The notes under the pieces: generated by a model | Told to the model about the DNA's origin: nothing | The model's input: only the letters and a program-made list of their open reading frames with translations | Databases searched by the model: none | DNA from: Elephas maximus indicus | Lineage: Eukaryota > Chordata > Mammalia > Proboscidea > Elephantidae | Length of the DNA: 64,000 nt | Reading direction: 5' to 3' | NCBI RefSeq assembly: GCF_024166365.1 | Contig: NC_064824.1 | Span: 46,476,608-46,540,607 of the forward strand | Part shown: in pieces, positions 33,493 through 44,365 of the stretch | Layout of the letters: the number at the start of each line of letters is the position of its first letter | Position numbering within the stretch: position 1 is the first letter of the stretch | Made by a program: the position numbers and the translations under genes

Positions 33493-33950
33493 ACAACAAC
33501 ATCAACAAACCTTTATCTCAAAGTTTCTATGGGTCAGAATCTAGGAGAGGCTCAGTTGAGTCTGGTGTCTCAGAGACTCTCACAAGGCTGCAAAGAAGCA
33601 TCTTCCAGGGCCGCACTCTCCCCTGAATGCTGGATTGCAGAAGGATTCTGAGCAAGCCCGCTCACATGGTGGCTGACAGGATGTAGTTCCTCTCAGGCTA
33701 TTGAACCAATGGCTTCGGTTTTTCGCTGAGGATTCAGTTCCTCACAGACTGTCGGCTGGGAGCCTCCCTCAGTTCCTTGACATGAGAGCCTCTCCATAGG
33801 GCAGCTCACAAGATGGCAGCTAGTTTCTCTGTGAAATGAAGTAAGTGAGAAAACAAAAAAGAACACTTAAGATGGGAACTACGTTCTTTTTGTACCTAAT
33901 ATCATAAGCAACAACCCCTCACTGTTGCCATATTCTATTAGTTAGAATAG

Positions 33951-34108
33951 GGTTTCCTAATGAAGTGGTTAAGAGCCCAGCTGCTAACCAAAAGGTCATC
34001 AGTTCGAATCCACCAGCTGCTCCATGGAAACTCTATGGGGCAGGTCTACTCTATCCTATGATGTCGCTACCATTCGGAATCGACTCGACCGCAATGGGTT
34101 TGGCTTTT
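33951..34108 (+). mobile_element. AfroSINE, short type
   Basis: The words gaagtggttaagagcccagc, ctgctaaccaaaaggtcatc and tcggaatcgactcgaccgca are near consensus. The sequence 33506-33950 before it shows nothing recognised. Confidence 0.88.
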
Positions 34109-34259
34109 CAGTTTATCAGTTAGAAGTGAGCCACTAGGCCTATCACACACTCAAGGGGAGGGGAATATACAAGGGCATGAACGCCAGGAAGCTGCCCACC
34201 AGCTGCCCCATCGCCCCACACACTTTTCAAGCAAGGACACTGTCCTACATGACCACAAT

Positions 34260-35540
34260 ATAATCAAAATTAGTGAATCAAATTGATACATTACTATTAT
34301 CTAATCCTCAGATCCTATTCAAGTGTTATCAATTGTCATAATAATGCCCTTTATATCAAAAGAATCTAGTGTGGAATCACATTTTAGTTGTCATGTCTGT
34401 TTAGTTTCCTTCAGTTTGCTCTAGTTCCTTGATCTTTCCCTGATGGTCATATGATACTTTTGAACATTATAAGCTTATCCGTTCATTATTACTGATGCTA
34501 ACTTTGATCACTTGATTAGGGTGATGTCGACCAGGCTTCTCCACTATAAAATTGCTTTTTTTCCCCCTTTGTGTTTAATATTATATTATGCAGCGGTATT
34601 TTAAGCCTACGTAAATATCCTGTTCCTCGTGAAACATTTGATTTATTCATTTATATGAGTATGAAATAATAGATTTCTATTTTGTTCAATGGATAATAAT
34701 ATATTACCATCACTATTTTCTTTGATGCTAAAATAATTTCAGATTTGGCCAGTAGGAGTTCCTTCAAGCTGTTCTCTACCTTCTTTTGACATGTCTCATC
34801 AATTTTTAGTACTCCCTTAGTTTCTAACACAAAACATGTTCCAGGCTCATCTTGTACTTTCCCTACCCCAGCCTTGGGATCAGTCATGTCACTGAAGAGC
34901 CCTGGTTCCTTTCAGTAGAGAATGATATTTAGAAACTAAGATCTGTGCTTATTGTTATTGGGCTGTCACTGCTGCCAGGCTTTCCCAGTGGACAGAGCTA
35001 GGATATATGTATGTATGTGTCTATGTGTTTACACACATTAACATCTGTGTTTATTTACATGTTGTTGTTGTTAGTTGCCGTCGAGTCAATTCTGACTCCT
35101 GGTGACCCCACGTGTGCAAAGTAGAACTGCTCCATATGGTTTTCAAGGCTGTAACCTTTCAGAAGCAGATTGCCAGGCCTGTCTTCCAAGGCCCCCCCGC
35201 TTGGGTTCAAATTGCCAACCTTTTGGCTAGTAGTCAAGTGCTTAACCATCTGTGCCTCCCAGGGACTCCTCATTTATCTTTATATCTATCTCCATATGCT
35301 GGGAACCATGAATTCATGTTGACATCTCCAATTCCAATGCCACACCATGGGGTAAATTCTATTTTTCTGCTTTTTCATATTTGTAGACCCCTTCTCCTGC
35401 CATGAGAAACCTGGCTCCCATTATCCATAACATATTTACTTATTTGATCAGTGTCCCTGCATGTAATCAATCTCCCTAGTCTGCTGCCACCTCCCCGGCT
35501 CCCACTCAGGGTCCAACAGCCTGTGCCAGACTATTGCCAT
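34260..35540 (-). mobile_element. L1M 3' region, antisense, split by a SINE
   Basis: The words ttagtttccttcagtttgct, gatggtcatatgatactttt and tgttcaatggataataatat are typical antisense L1M 3' UTR and ORF2-end sequence. The similarity continues after the SINE at 35061-35269 (tccatatgctgggaaccatg). No coding frame remains. Confidence 0.5.
35061..35269 (-). mobile_element. AfroSINE, long type
   Basis: Minus-strand copy: gttgttgttgttagttgccg tail complement, near-consensus body, tRNA head ending gtgcctcccagggactcct. Confidence 0.92.
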
Positions 35541-36945
35541 CTTAACCACTCTCTTTCTTTCTTTTTTAGCTTAAGTATTTTATTTATTTGCAACTAAAAA
35601 AAAAAATTTTTTTTAAGCATGTTAACACTACATAATGAAAGTATACAAAGAATAATGTTGCAGTTTTTGTTTAGATTTAAATCAAAGACATTCATTAATA
35701 AGGAATCTTCGAATAGGAATATTCCAGAAATTTCTCTAAGCCATCTGATCAGAACAATTGTCTCTGAGTATTACCTTGCTTTGGAAGGTATTGGCATACA
35801 TTTTAATTAAAATCAGAATTTTTCAAAATAAGCCTTTAATTAAAAAAAAATTATATTCTAATGAAAACAATTTTAACAGAACTTTCCTTTCCAGAAACAA
35901 TAATAATTGAAACAAGGCATTTTGTCAAATGTGGTCCTAAACAAGTCACAGTAAAAAATAAACATGTACATTACTTCCACCTCCTCAAAACAGAGGCTAC
36001 TTTCTGCTCCTCAGCCTTGGATACAAGGTAAAGAATAGCCTGTAAGCAACTTCAGGCAGGGGGTTGCCAAAACAAAGCTCAAGTAGTTGGATATGGACAC
36101 CTCTGAAAAGAATTTGGGGGAACCTGATGAAGGGATCCAAATTCTATTTGTAATGACTGATACAAGGGTGAAGAGGTTCCTCCCAAGTAGCAGTGTGCTG
36201 GGGCCTGGCCCAGTCCTAGGCTCACTTATGCTCCTGAGCAAACCCTGATACTCTTTCTCCCAGGAGATCTTTTCCCCTTGGAGCTTCAGTGTCCAGGGAG
36301 CTCTCTGATTGGGTGAATGAAGTGAGCAGACTCCACATGGCTATTTTAAGGCTTAGAGTCAAAGTATTTTTCTAACATGGTTAGGCAGAATCCATGTGTC
36401 AAATGACCCCATCTCTGTTTTTTCTAACTCCTCACCATACATTTGCAGACCTAGGACCGCAGACCTTCACAATGTTATCATAATCTAATGTCCTTCCTAA
36501 TTTATGATTCATAATCTGTGCCTGGAAACAATCTTTGTATTTAACAAGAATACCTACGCATAAAACAATCTACTGTTACAACTTACATGGTCACAAAACG
36601 TTAATGATCTTCCATAGATCAAGCAAATGTTTTTAACCATAATTGTCCTGCATAAAATTCACAGCCAGACTCCCCAAGATCAAAAAACTTAAGAATGATA
36701 CAAATAATAACTTAAAATACACATACACATACACACATTCTTATACACACTTCTTACAGAACTGTGCTTAGGAAAACTCCATTTGCTGAGTGCCACTGAA
36801 GGCATACTGAAGGCATATTTTGCTAAACTGCTGCTCCGGCTACTTTGCTTGGAAAATCTACAACCATAGGGCAGAGTTGTTTATTGGATGAGCAGAAAAG
36901 AAAGGTATGCTTGTGGCAATGTGAAAGGTTCAAGGTCTTTCCAAA
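35541..36945. other. Intergenic DNA, nothing recognised
   Basis: No gene found. Contains an A/T homopolymer junction at about 35596-35615 and a short imperfect (CA)n tract near 36718. Confidence 0.4.
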
Positions 36946-36947
36946 CC

Positions 36948-37113
36948 CCCCCAAAAACCAAACCCACTGCTGTGGAGTCATTCTGACTCATAGCGACACT
37001 ATAAGACAGAGTAGAACCACCCCACAGGGTTTCCAAGGAGTGCCTGGTGGATATGAACTACGACCTTTTGGTTAGCAGCTGTAGCTCTTAACCACTACCC
37101 CACCAGCATTTCC
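36948..37113 (-). mobile_element. AfroSINE, short type
   Basis: Minus-strand copy with long target duplications: caaggtctttccaaacc (36931-36947) and caaggtctttcaaacc (37114-37129, one base lost). Confidence 0.92.
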
Positions 37114-37593
37114 CAAGGTCTTTCAAACCATATAAAAATGGACCTGCAGAAATGTTTAAGTGTTCTCAGGATGCAAAGTTGGAGTTGAAATGCGACATCA
37201 TACCATTTGCTAAAAGTGTACACAGACATCTCTTAAGGTTAAACCTGGTACCCGGATACACAAGGAAGCCCCCAGACGCAGCTTCTTGGCCTTGTCCCAT
37301 ATCATCTCATGATCTGCTCATGTGTGAATTTCACAAGAGTCACATTGTTCCTAGTTTGGTATTAAGCATTTGCTCATATTCCCCCCCAATTTTATCTTCA
37401 TGGTCTTTTAAGAGATGCTCACATATTATTCCAACTTGTCAGAGGGTGAAGGTGGGCTGGTCCTTCTTCATCAGGAAGAACCTGGAGAACTAGCTGCTGT
37501 GAGTGCCCACGAGTGAGGCAAACTTTCAGCTTCACTCTGATTAAGTACAACTTCTAAATGCCTCCACCTCTGATAACGACTATATTCTTGTTT

Positions 37594-37656
37594 AAAAAAA
37601 AAAAAAACCCAAACCCATTGCCGTTGAGTCGATTCCGACTCATCGCGACCCTATAG
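37594..37656 (-). mobile_element. AfroSINE, short type, truncated at a GC-rich block
   Basis: Minus-strand tail and 3' half only: poly(A), acccaaacccattgccgttg, cgactcatcgcgaccctata. It breaks at about 37656 exactly where GC-rich DNA begins. It retains several CpGs, suggesting it is young or unmethylated. Confidence 0.85.
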
Positions 37657-37659
37657 TTT

Positions 37660-37900
37660 TACGTTCTGGAAAACGCGCTCTGGAGTTGGAAGGCGCCGCT
37701 TGCTGCCGGGCGGGGCGGACCGCTGCAGAGTCGTCTGAAGCGGCGGCGGGGGCGGTCGGCGTCGGGGCTCTGAGGCCTAGAGTCGGGCCGGGCAGAGGGG
37801 CGCCGCGCCGCCGCTACGGGGAGCCTGGAACTCCACGGGCCGCTACGCCGTCGCCCGGCACGCCTGCAGCTTAGAGCCCGAGAACCGAGAGCCGACTGGG
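37660..37900. promoter_or_regulatory. Orphan CpG island (possible promoter or retrocopy 5' end)
   Basis: By hand count there are more than 30 CpG dinucleotides in about 230 bases, far above the surrounding AT-rich DNA. It has GC-box-like words (gggcggggcgg at about 37708-37718). Candidate splice-like words follow: ggtaactgag at 37900 and a pyrimidine stretch ending ctcctcag at about 37931. An open frame covers 37686-37874, but Ala/Arg/Gly-rich frames are expected in such DNA. I do not recognise any gene. It may be a promoter of an unannotated transcript or the 5' UTR of an inserted retrocopy. Confidence 0.5.
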
Positions 37901-38460
37901 TGGTAACTGAGGCCCAACCTCCGCCTCCTCAGCCGGGCTCACAGGGCAAGCCGCCCACCTTCTATCCTTCTCACCCATCCGGGCTTAGACAGTTTGCACC
38001 AAACCACCTCCGTACAGGGCTGCCCTCCTCAGCCCTGCTTGGGTTTTACACCTGCCCTGGGTTGTGGTGCCCAGTTCCCCACACCACAGATGCCTACCTG
38101 GTTTAGCACCACCAGATGGCTTTTGGGCTGAATTGTTTAGGAAAGGTAGGGAAGCGACGAAAAGGAAGACGAAGACCCCCACTGTATTTTAAATCAATAT
38201 CCCTTGTTATCATACGGAGAATGGTTGGAAGGGGGCAGAAGTAAAGCAGTTAGAAGCTTACTGCAAAAGGTCAGTAAGCCTGATTTTAGAGGCTGGCAGC
38301 TGAGGGAAAAAGAAGATATTTGGAGGGTTTAAGGACCTTTCTGTTGGAGAGTATGTGGGAGGTGAAGGAAAAGTAGAAACTACAAAGAACTCTTAGGTTT
38401 TGACTACAGAAACGGATTAAACCACAGTGCCCTTTACTAAAATGGCAAAGGGATTGGGGG
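37901..38460. other. Moderately GC-rich flank of the CpG island, identity unknown
   Basis: GC content falls stepwise to background by about 38200. An open frame in 37900-38106 is Pro-rich at first (TFYPSHPSGL) and unlike any protein I can name. An ATG at 38116 opens MAFGLNCLGK followed by gtaggg, which looks like an exon end with a donor, but this may be chance. No poly(A) tail typical of a retrocopy is seen. Confidence 0.3.
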
Positions 38461-38478
38461 TGGGTATGGCATGTGTTG

Positions 38479-38643
38479 GAAACCCTGGTGGCATGGTGGT
38501 CAAGTGCTATGGCTGCTAACCAAAAGGTCAGCAGTTCGAATTCACCAGGCGGTCCTTGGAAACTCCGTGGGGCAGTTCTACTCTGTTTTGTAGGGTTGCT
38601 CTGAGCCGAATTGACACCACAGCCGTGGGTTTGGTTTTGGTTT
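38479..38643 (+). mobile_element. AfroSINE, short type
   Basis: The head is gaaaccctggtggcatggtg and the tail gtgggtttggttttggttt. The 16 bp duplications are ggtatggcatgtgttg (38463-38478) and ggtatggagtgtgttg (38644-38659), with two mismatches. Confidence 0.92.
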
Positions 38644-38664
38644 GGTATGGAGTGTGTTGAGAAG

Positions 38665-39970
38665 AATCAATCATTGTTTTTCAGACAAGTCAAGCATAAG
38701 ATACATGTAAGACATCCAAGAGGAGCTGTTTAGGCATATGGATATGGAAATGAAGAACCCAACATAGAAGCCTGGGCTGATAATATAAATTGGAGGATCA
38801 TGAACATAGAGGGACAGCATCTAGGACTGACCCCTTAGTAATCCCAACAATCAGATGCCACGAAGTAGAAAGAGACCTAGCAAAAAGGCTTGAAAAAGTG
38901 AGGCCAGAGAGGCAGAGGAAAATCCAGAGAAACAAAAGTGCTACCACTGAACTAAGAGGGAAACATGTTTCAAGAAGACAGCAATGGTTGATTGTATCAA
39001 ATATTGTTGAGAAGGCAAAAAATGAGATGCCAAATGTCTGCTGGATTTGGAAGTAAGGTCATTGGTGATCTTGACAATATTAAAGTCAGTGGAAGGGCTG
39101 GGGAAGAAACCAGATCTTAGTGAATTGAATAGTGAGAGGGAGACCAGGAAATGGAAATGTGATATGGGATAACTCTTTTGAGAGGTTTGGATCTGTCATG
39201 GATTGAATTATGTCCGCAACCCCCCCACCCCAAAATGTGTGTATCAATTTGGTAGGGCCATGATTCCTGGTATTGTGCAATTTTCCTATATGTTGTAAAT
39301 CCTGCCTATATGGTGTTAATAAGGGAGGATGTGCGGCAATTGTGTTAGTGAGGCAGGACTCAGCTTACAGGATTCAACTGTGTCTTGAGGCAATCTCTTG
39401 AGACACAAAAGATAGAAGCAAGCAGAGAGACAGGGGGACCTCATACCACCAAGAGCAAAGCATGTCCTTTGGACCTGGGGTCCCTGTGCCTGAGAAGCTC
39501 CTCAACCAGGGGAAGACTGATGACAGGAAATCTTCCTCCAGAGCTGACAGACAGAGAGAGCCTTCCCCCTGGAGCTGACACCCTGAATTTGAACTTGTAA
39601 CATACTAGACTGTGAAAGAATAAACTTCTCTTTGTTAAAGCCATCCATTTGTGGTATTTCTGTTAAAGCAGCACTAGATGACTAAGACAGGATCTGAATA
39701 ATAGGACAGACAGGTGCTTTAGATGAAGAGGTATTTTGGGTCAACAATGAGGTATTTTAAGATGGCTGATATTGGAATGTTTGTATGCTGAGGATAGTAA
39801 TCTGGGAGGAAGAGACTGATAAAGCAGAGTGAGGAGAAATAACCTAAACGGAGACATTTTGAGGGCGATGAGGGTTGTTATCACAAAGATAAGTGGAGGA
39901 CTGGCCTTTGATATAACTGATTTCAGTGGTAACTGGAAAAGAAAGTTGTGATGGATGAAAAGATGGATAC
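38665..39970 (-). mobile_element. L2 LINE, antisense, split by an LTR
   Basis: The text tgtaagacatccaagaggag, then gggctggggaagaaaccaga, is the reverse complement of L2 coding sequence. Similar L2-like sequence resumes after the LTR at 39194-39689 (about 39697-39970). Confidence 0.55.
39194..39689 (+). mobile_element. Solo LTR, MaLR (MST/MLT)-like, with 5 bp duplication
   Basis: Starts tgtcatggattgaattatgt and ends gactaagaca, with TG...CA termini. It has a poly(A) signal region (gaaagaataaacttctcttt). It is flanked by ggatc at 39189-39193 and 39690-39694, the 5 bp duplication expected of this retrovirus-like class. It is about 496 bp with no internal coding region. The family name is by resemblance only. 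Confidence 0.75.
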
Positions 39971-40920
39971 GTTTGTAGTGTAGTAAATTCGAAATTTTAA
40001 GAACATTTTCTTATATATTTTTTCTTTACTACCATCTGGGTTTTTCTTCCCTTGTGCACCCACGACTATAAGGCTAAATTAGAAAGCATGCTTTCGCAGG
40101 GAAGAAGTGGAGGATACTGCCCAGAGTAAAGCAGAAAGAATAGAAGACGAGGAGGAAGTGATGTGAGGGGAGTTCCTGCCAGGCAGGCAAGGGAAGTATA
40201 AAGCGCTCTGGCCCTGGAAAGAGACTCCAGAGGGAAGATGTTTAAAAGGAAGAATCAGTCACACAAGTCCTCTTAGTGTCTAGCCTGAGAGTATGATATG
40301 TTGGAAAGTTCCGAACAGGGTTCCAGGAAACAGAATCTGGAGCTCTGGTGTATACTTCCTTGAGGGATAGCTTGGGGTGGCTGAAATCCTCTCAGATAAG
40401 CCCTACATGTGGCATAACATCACATCTAATAAGGCACAGGAGAGAAATTCAGGCTGGAAGAGATGTCAGAGAGCTGCCTCTCAGAGGCTCTCCATCAACA
40501 CAAAATCATTCCGAAGGCGTGAGAAAGCAGCTGAGTTTCCAGCTTCCTGTGAAGATGGAGCTGCTGAGAGGAACAGTGGCTCAGGATAAGCCTGAGGTGG
40601 CAATGTACACCAGGGCATCATCTGTGGATACTGCAGGACAGACAGGAGCAGACCAGAATGACCCATCCTTTAGCAGGGATCAGTGAAGACTTAAAGGACT
40701 CCAAGTGGTTTGCTGTGAATGATAGGAAAGATGGTGTCCTGTGATAGGAGAGACAGGCCTCTTCCCCCTCTTTGTAAATGCACGGGAACTTCATCTGTGT
40801 CTGGATGGTGCCCCGGGACCAGAGGAAAATTGAAAACACTCTGAAAGGTTGCATAGTTACCCCAAAGAGAGTATTTAACCAAAAGACCTTTTTAAGTTAA
40901 AAGAAACGAAGTTACTTTTA
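39970..40920. other. Intergenic DNA, nothing recognised
   Basis: No gene seen. Overlapping short frames at 40348-40686 and 40377-40589 show no domain or homology that I know. Confidence 0.4.
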
Positions 40921-41120
40921 GTAGTCCCTGGGTGGTACAAATGGTTAAGCACTCAACTACTAACCTAAAGGTTGGTGGTTTGAACCTACCCAGAGGCACC
41001 TCAGAAGAAAGACCTCGCAATCTGTTTCCAAAGGTCACAGCCTTGAAAACCCTGTGCAGTGCTGTTCTATTCTGCAACACATGGGGTTGCCATGAGTCGG
41101 AATCAACTCGACAGCAACTT
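40921..41120 (+). mobile_element. AfroSINE, long type
   Basis: The words gtagtccctgggtggtacaa, tcaactactaacctaaaggt and gagtcggaatcaactcgaca, then a T-rich run, are near consensus. Sequence 41121-41865 after it holds only A/T-rich unrecognised DNA. Confidence 0.9.
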
Positions 41121-41865
41121 TTTTTTTTTACCCTTTATTTATTAATTTTCAAGATAAGAGATTGGTTCCTATCATCCTCTGAAGGCAATCAGTTATTTAA
41201 AAAAATTATCATTAAGGACTCATGTATTTAGATATATTTTATAGGTTTCAATCTGTTGAAAATGTTCTTTAAAAAAGAAGTATTTTATTGGGTTTTTTTT
41301 TTTTTTAAGTTACTTTTAATGAACTTATTTTCATGGAAACTCTTGAGAAAGATGAAGTCAATTAGAGAAAAAAAAAGTCACCATTTCCCCTCACTTGAAC
41401 TGTAGCATACCTTTTGACACCAACGTGGTTTAAGTTTGTTGGTGCAAAAAAGGTGAGTGAGGTTGCATCTTACAGCTTCCATTTTGCTCATAAAGTATGA
41501 GGTGTGAGTGCCAGTTAAAAAAGAGGGCAAAGAGGTATGTGGGGTTTAAAAAAGAGGAGAAGGTATACAATTGTTACCTCAGGGGATCCAAAATGCTAAT
41601 TAGTATCTTAAAGTCTCTGAGAAGCCCTGCATTGCAAAAAAGACACCTGTTTAAATTTATAGACAAGCTTGAAGAGGATTCAGGTTCTGTGGGTCCTGAA
41701 GCTTATACAATTTGGGGCCTTCTTTAAGAAAAAGATTACAAAATTATGAACATAAAGTTAAGAACAGAGGCTTGGAAGGAACCCATGCAAATGAGAGTCT
41801 CAGAAGCTTATGCTTCTTTAGCGTAAGCTAAACTGACCAGGGTCTTCCCAGAGGATGATAGGAAC

Positions 41866-42038
41866 TGGAAATCCTGGTGGTGTAGTGGTTAAGTGCTATG
41901 GCTGCTAACCAAAGGGTCGGCAGTTCGAATCTGCCAGGCGCTCCTTGGAAACTCTATGGGGCAGTTTTACTCGGTCCTATAGGGTCGCTATGAGTCGGGA
42001 TCGACTCGATGGCACTGGGTTTGGTTTTGGGTTTTACA
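41866..42038 (+). mobile_element. AfroSINE, short type (near consensus)
   Basis: The words ggtggtgtagtggttaagtg, ctgctaaccaaagggtcggc and gagtcgggatcgactcgatg, followed by tttggttttgggttt, make this one of the least-mutated copies in the window. Confidence 0.93.
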
Positions 42039-42291
42039 TGTTAAATAAAGGGTTTGCAGATGGGAAGACTTTTTTCTCTTCCACTCCTACTCATAACCCT
42101 CAGAATAGGTTTACTAACACAAAGTTGGGAAGTGCTAACGTAGACTTTTCCTAACTTATCTCTCTCCACCTCTCAACTCAAATATGAATTTATCATTTCA
42201 CAGCTGCTATTTTTCTAGAACAACAGGCTCATACCCGCAGTATATCTATTTCTCTTCATGACTTAAAGTCCAGCCTCTCTAGATCAGTGTC

Positions 42292-42740
42292 TGTAATCAA
42301 TTGAATTGTGTCCCCAAAATGATACGTTGAAGTTCTAACCCCCTGTGAATGTGACCTTGTTTGGAAGAAGGCTTCGAAGACAGTACAGGTTAACATGAGG
42401 TCATACTGAAGTAGGCTGGGTCCTGATCCAATATGAGTGACATTCTTATAACAAAAGGAGAAGATACAGATGCAGAGAGAAGGCGACCATGTGAGGATGA
42501 TGCAGAGAGCGGAGTGACCCATCCACAACCCAAGGAAAACGAAGAATTGCTAGGAACCACCAGAAGCTAAGAAGAAGCAAGAAAGGATTGTTCCCTAAAG
42601 CCTTCAGGGAGAGCTTGGCCCTGGCATCACCGTAATTTCAGTTTCTTAGCTTCCAGAACTGTGAGAGGATAAATTTCTGTCGTTTTAAGCCACCTAGTTT
42701 TTGGCACTTCGTTACAGCAGCCCTAGGCAACTAACTTAGG
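42292..42740 (+). mobile_element. LTR, MaLR-like
   Basis: Starts tgtaatcaattgaattgtgt and continues tccccaaaatgatacgttga. The 3' part is agcttccagaactgtgagag, then ataaatttctgtcgttttaa, then gcagccctaggcaactaact. It resembles the solo LTR at 39194 in order and ends, but is diverged and without a clear target duplication. Confidence 0.7.
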
Positions 42741-42889
42741 ATCTTTCAAACTTTGACTACAACTCACAATAAGAAATATATTTATATTTTATATTGTAAC
42801 ACCATACCCATATATACCACTGAAAAACATTTCACTAAATAAATATTATTTCTTTGTGCAATGTATGCTAATATTTTCTATCTAATATT

Positions 42890-43101
42890 AAAAAAATTTT
42901 TTTTCAGTTGACATCCAGTTGATTCCGGTTTATGGTGGCCCCATGTGTTGCAGAGTAGAGCCGCGTCCCACAGAGTTTTCAAGTCTTTGACCTTTTGGAA
43001 GCACATCGCCTGGCCTTTCTTCCCTGAGCCTTCAGGTGGATTTGAACTGCCAATGTTTTGGTTTGTATTTGAGTGCTTAACTGTTTGCACTACCCAGGGA
43101 C
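42890..43101 (-). mobile_element. AfroSINE, long type
   Basis: Minus-strand copy with perfect 13 bp duplications ttctatctaatat at 42877-42889 and 43102-43114. Confidence 0.92.
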
Positions 43102-43117
43102 TTCTATCTAATATATA

Positions 43118-43264
43118 AACCAAAGCCAAAACAAACCTAGTGCCATTGAATCAATTCTGACTCACAGCAACCCTATAGGACAGAGTAGAACTGCCCCATA
43201 GAGTTTCCAAGGAGCGCCTGGTGGATTCTAACTGCTGACCTTTTGGCTAGCAGCCAGGGTTTCC
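43118..43264 (-). mobile_element. AfroSINE, short type, head partly deleted, re-using the same target
   Basis: Minus-strand copy lacking about 25 bases of the tRNA head (goes from gctagcagc directly to cagggtttcc). The duplication atctaatatata is at 43106-43117 and 43265-43276. The first overlaps the right-hand duplication of the neighbouring SINE. Confidence 0.9.
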
Positions 43265-43498
43265 ATCTAATATATAGCATATTTCAAAATAATTCTAGTT
43301 GGGACCCACTAAAATGGGAGGACTTATTTAACCCAGCAAGTTGAGAAATGCTCTCTGGTTATTATTGTACCCCTCAAAGGTCTTTCATGCTGCTATTCTT
43401 TGCTTATATGGTGCCCTCACTCTGGATCACCCCTAACTTCTATGATTTTGGAAATTCTCCAAATTAAACTGTAATTCTACCTTTCCTGTAAAGCTAGC

Positions 43499-43878
43499 TG
43501 GGATTGAAATGTGTCCCGCCAAAATATATGTTGAATTCTTGACCCTCATGCTTGTGGATGTGATCCTGTTTGGAAATATAGATATTCTTTTTGTTACATT
43601 AATACAGTCATACCAGTGTAGGATGGATCTTAAACCTAGTCACGTCTGAGTTATCAGAAGGCTGTAATAGACACAGAGACACACACACAGAGGAAGACAA
43701 ATGCCAAGGAACACCAAGGATCTCTGGCAGACCCGAGAAACTAGAAGGCCCACAAAAGGAGTTAACACAGCCGAGACCCTGATTTGGACTTCTAGCTTCC
43801 AGAACTGAGAGAAAATAAATTTCTGTTCTCTCATCGCTGATAGTATTTCTGTTATGGCAACGCTGGGTAACTAAGACA
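43499..43878 (+). mobile_element. LTR, MaLR-like
   Basis: Starts tgggattgaaatgtgtcccg and ends ggtaactaagaca, with ttctagcttccagaactgag before an AATAAA-containing run. It is the third related LTR in the same orientation within 4.7 kb. Confidence 0.68.
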
Positions 43879-44160
43879 CCATCCATTAACTCCTCTGTCC
43901 TCTCATGCATTTTATGCGTACATTTCCATGGCAGAGACTTTATTCTGCTTTTGATTAGAGTGATCTATTTAAAATCCAGCCTTCTTAATTGTAAAGTTCT
44001 GGAGGGCAGGACCATGTCTGAATCCGATGTGGACACTTATATGAATCCTACAGCATCCAGCACCCTGTACCTTACAAACTTTTAAATTAGGAGAAAATAA
44101 TATTTGCTCTCTTAGGGTTGTTGTGAGGATTAAGCAAGATAATACATTTAAATAATAACA
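43879..44160 (+). repeat. L2 3' fragment (weak), also before the LTR at about 43360-43498
   Basis: The words ttctggagggcaggaccatg and ctacagcatccagcaccctg resemble the L2 3' end. The LTR appears to have landed inside it. Confidence 0.45.
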
Positions 44161-44365
44161 GTATCACTAACATTTATTATGCTTTGTTTTCCATATGAAG
44201 AATAAGTTTAGAAACTTGAAGCAATTGCTTAAGGTTACATGAATAGTAGCTGGTGGAGCCAGAACACAAGCCAAGCCCTGATATCTTAGCCACTATGTTA
44301 TTCTCTGTTAGCAAAGGGTTTAGCCCATAGGAAGTCTTCAGTAATTGGGGGCTATTATTACCATC
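44160..44365 (+). repeat. MIR SINE
   Basis: The words taacatttattatgctttgt, then gaatagtagctggtggagcc and aagccctgatatcttagcca, follow MIR order. The sequence 44366-45189 shows nothing recognised. Confidence 0.6.

Noticed and set aside
37686-37874. Ala/Gly/Arg-rich open frame in the CpG block
   Set aside because: GC-rich DNA lacks stop codons by chance. I recognise no protein and saw no supporting splice or homology evidence.
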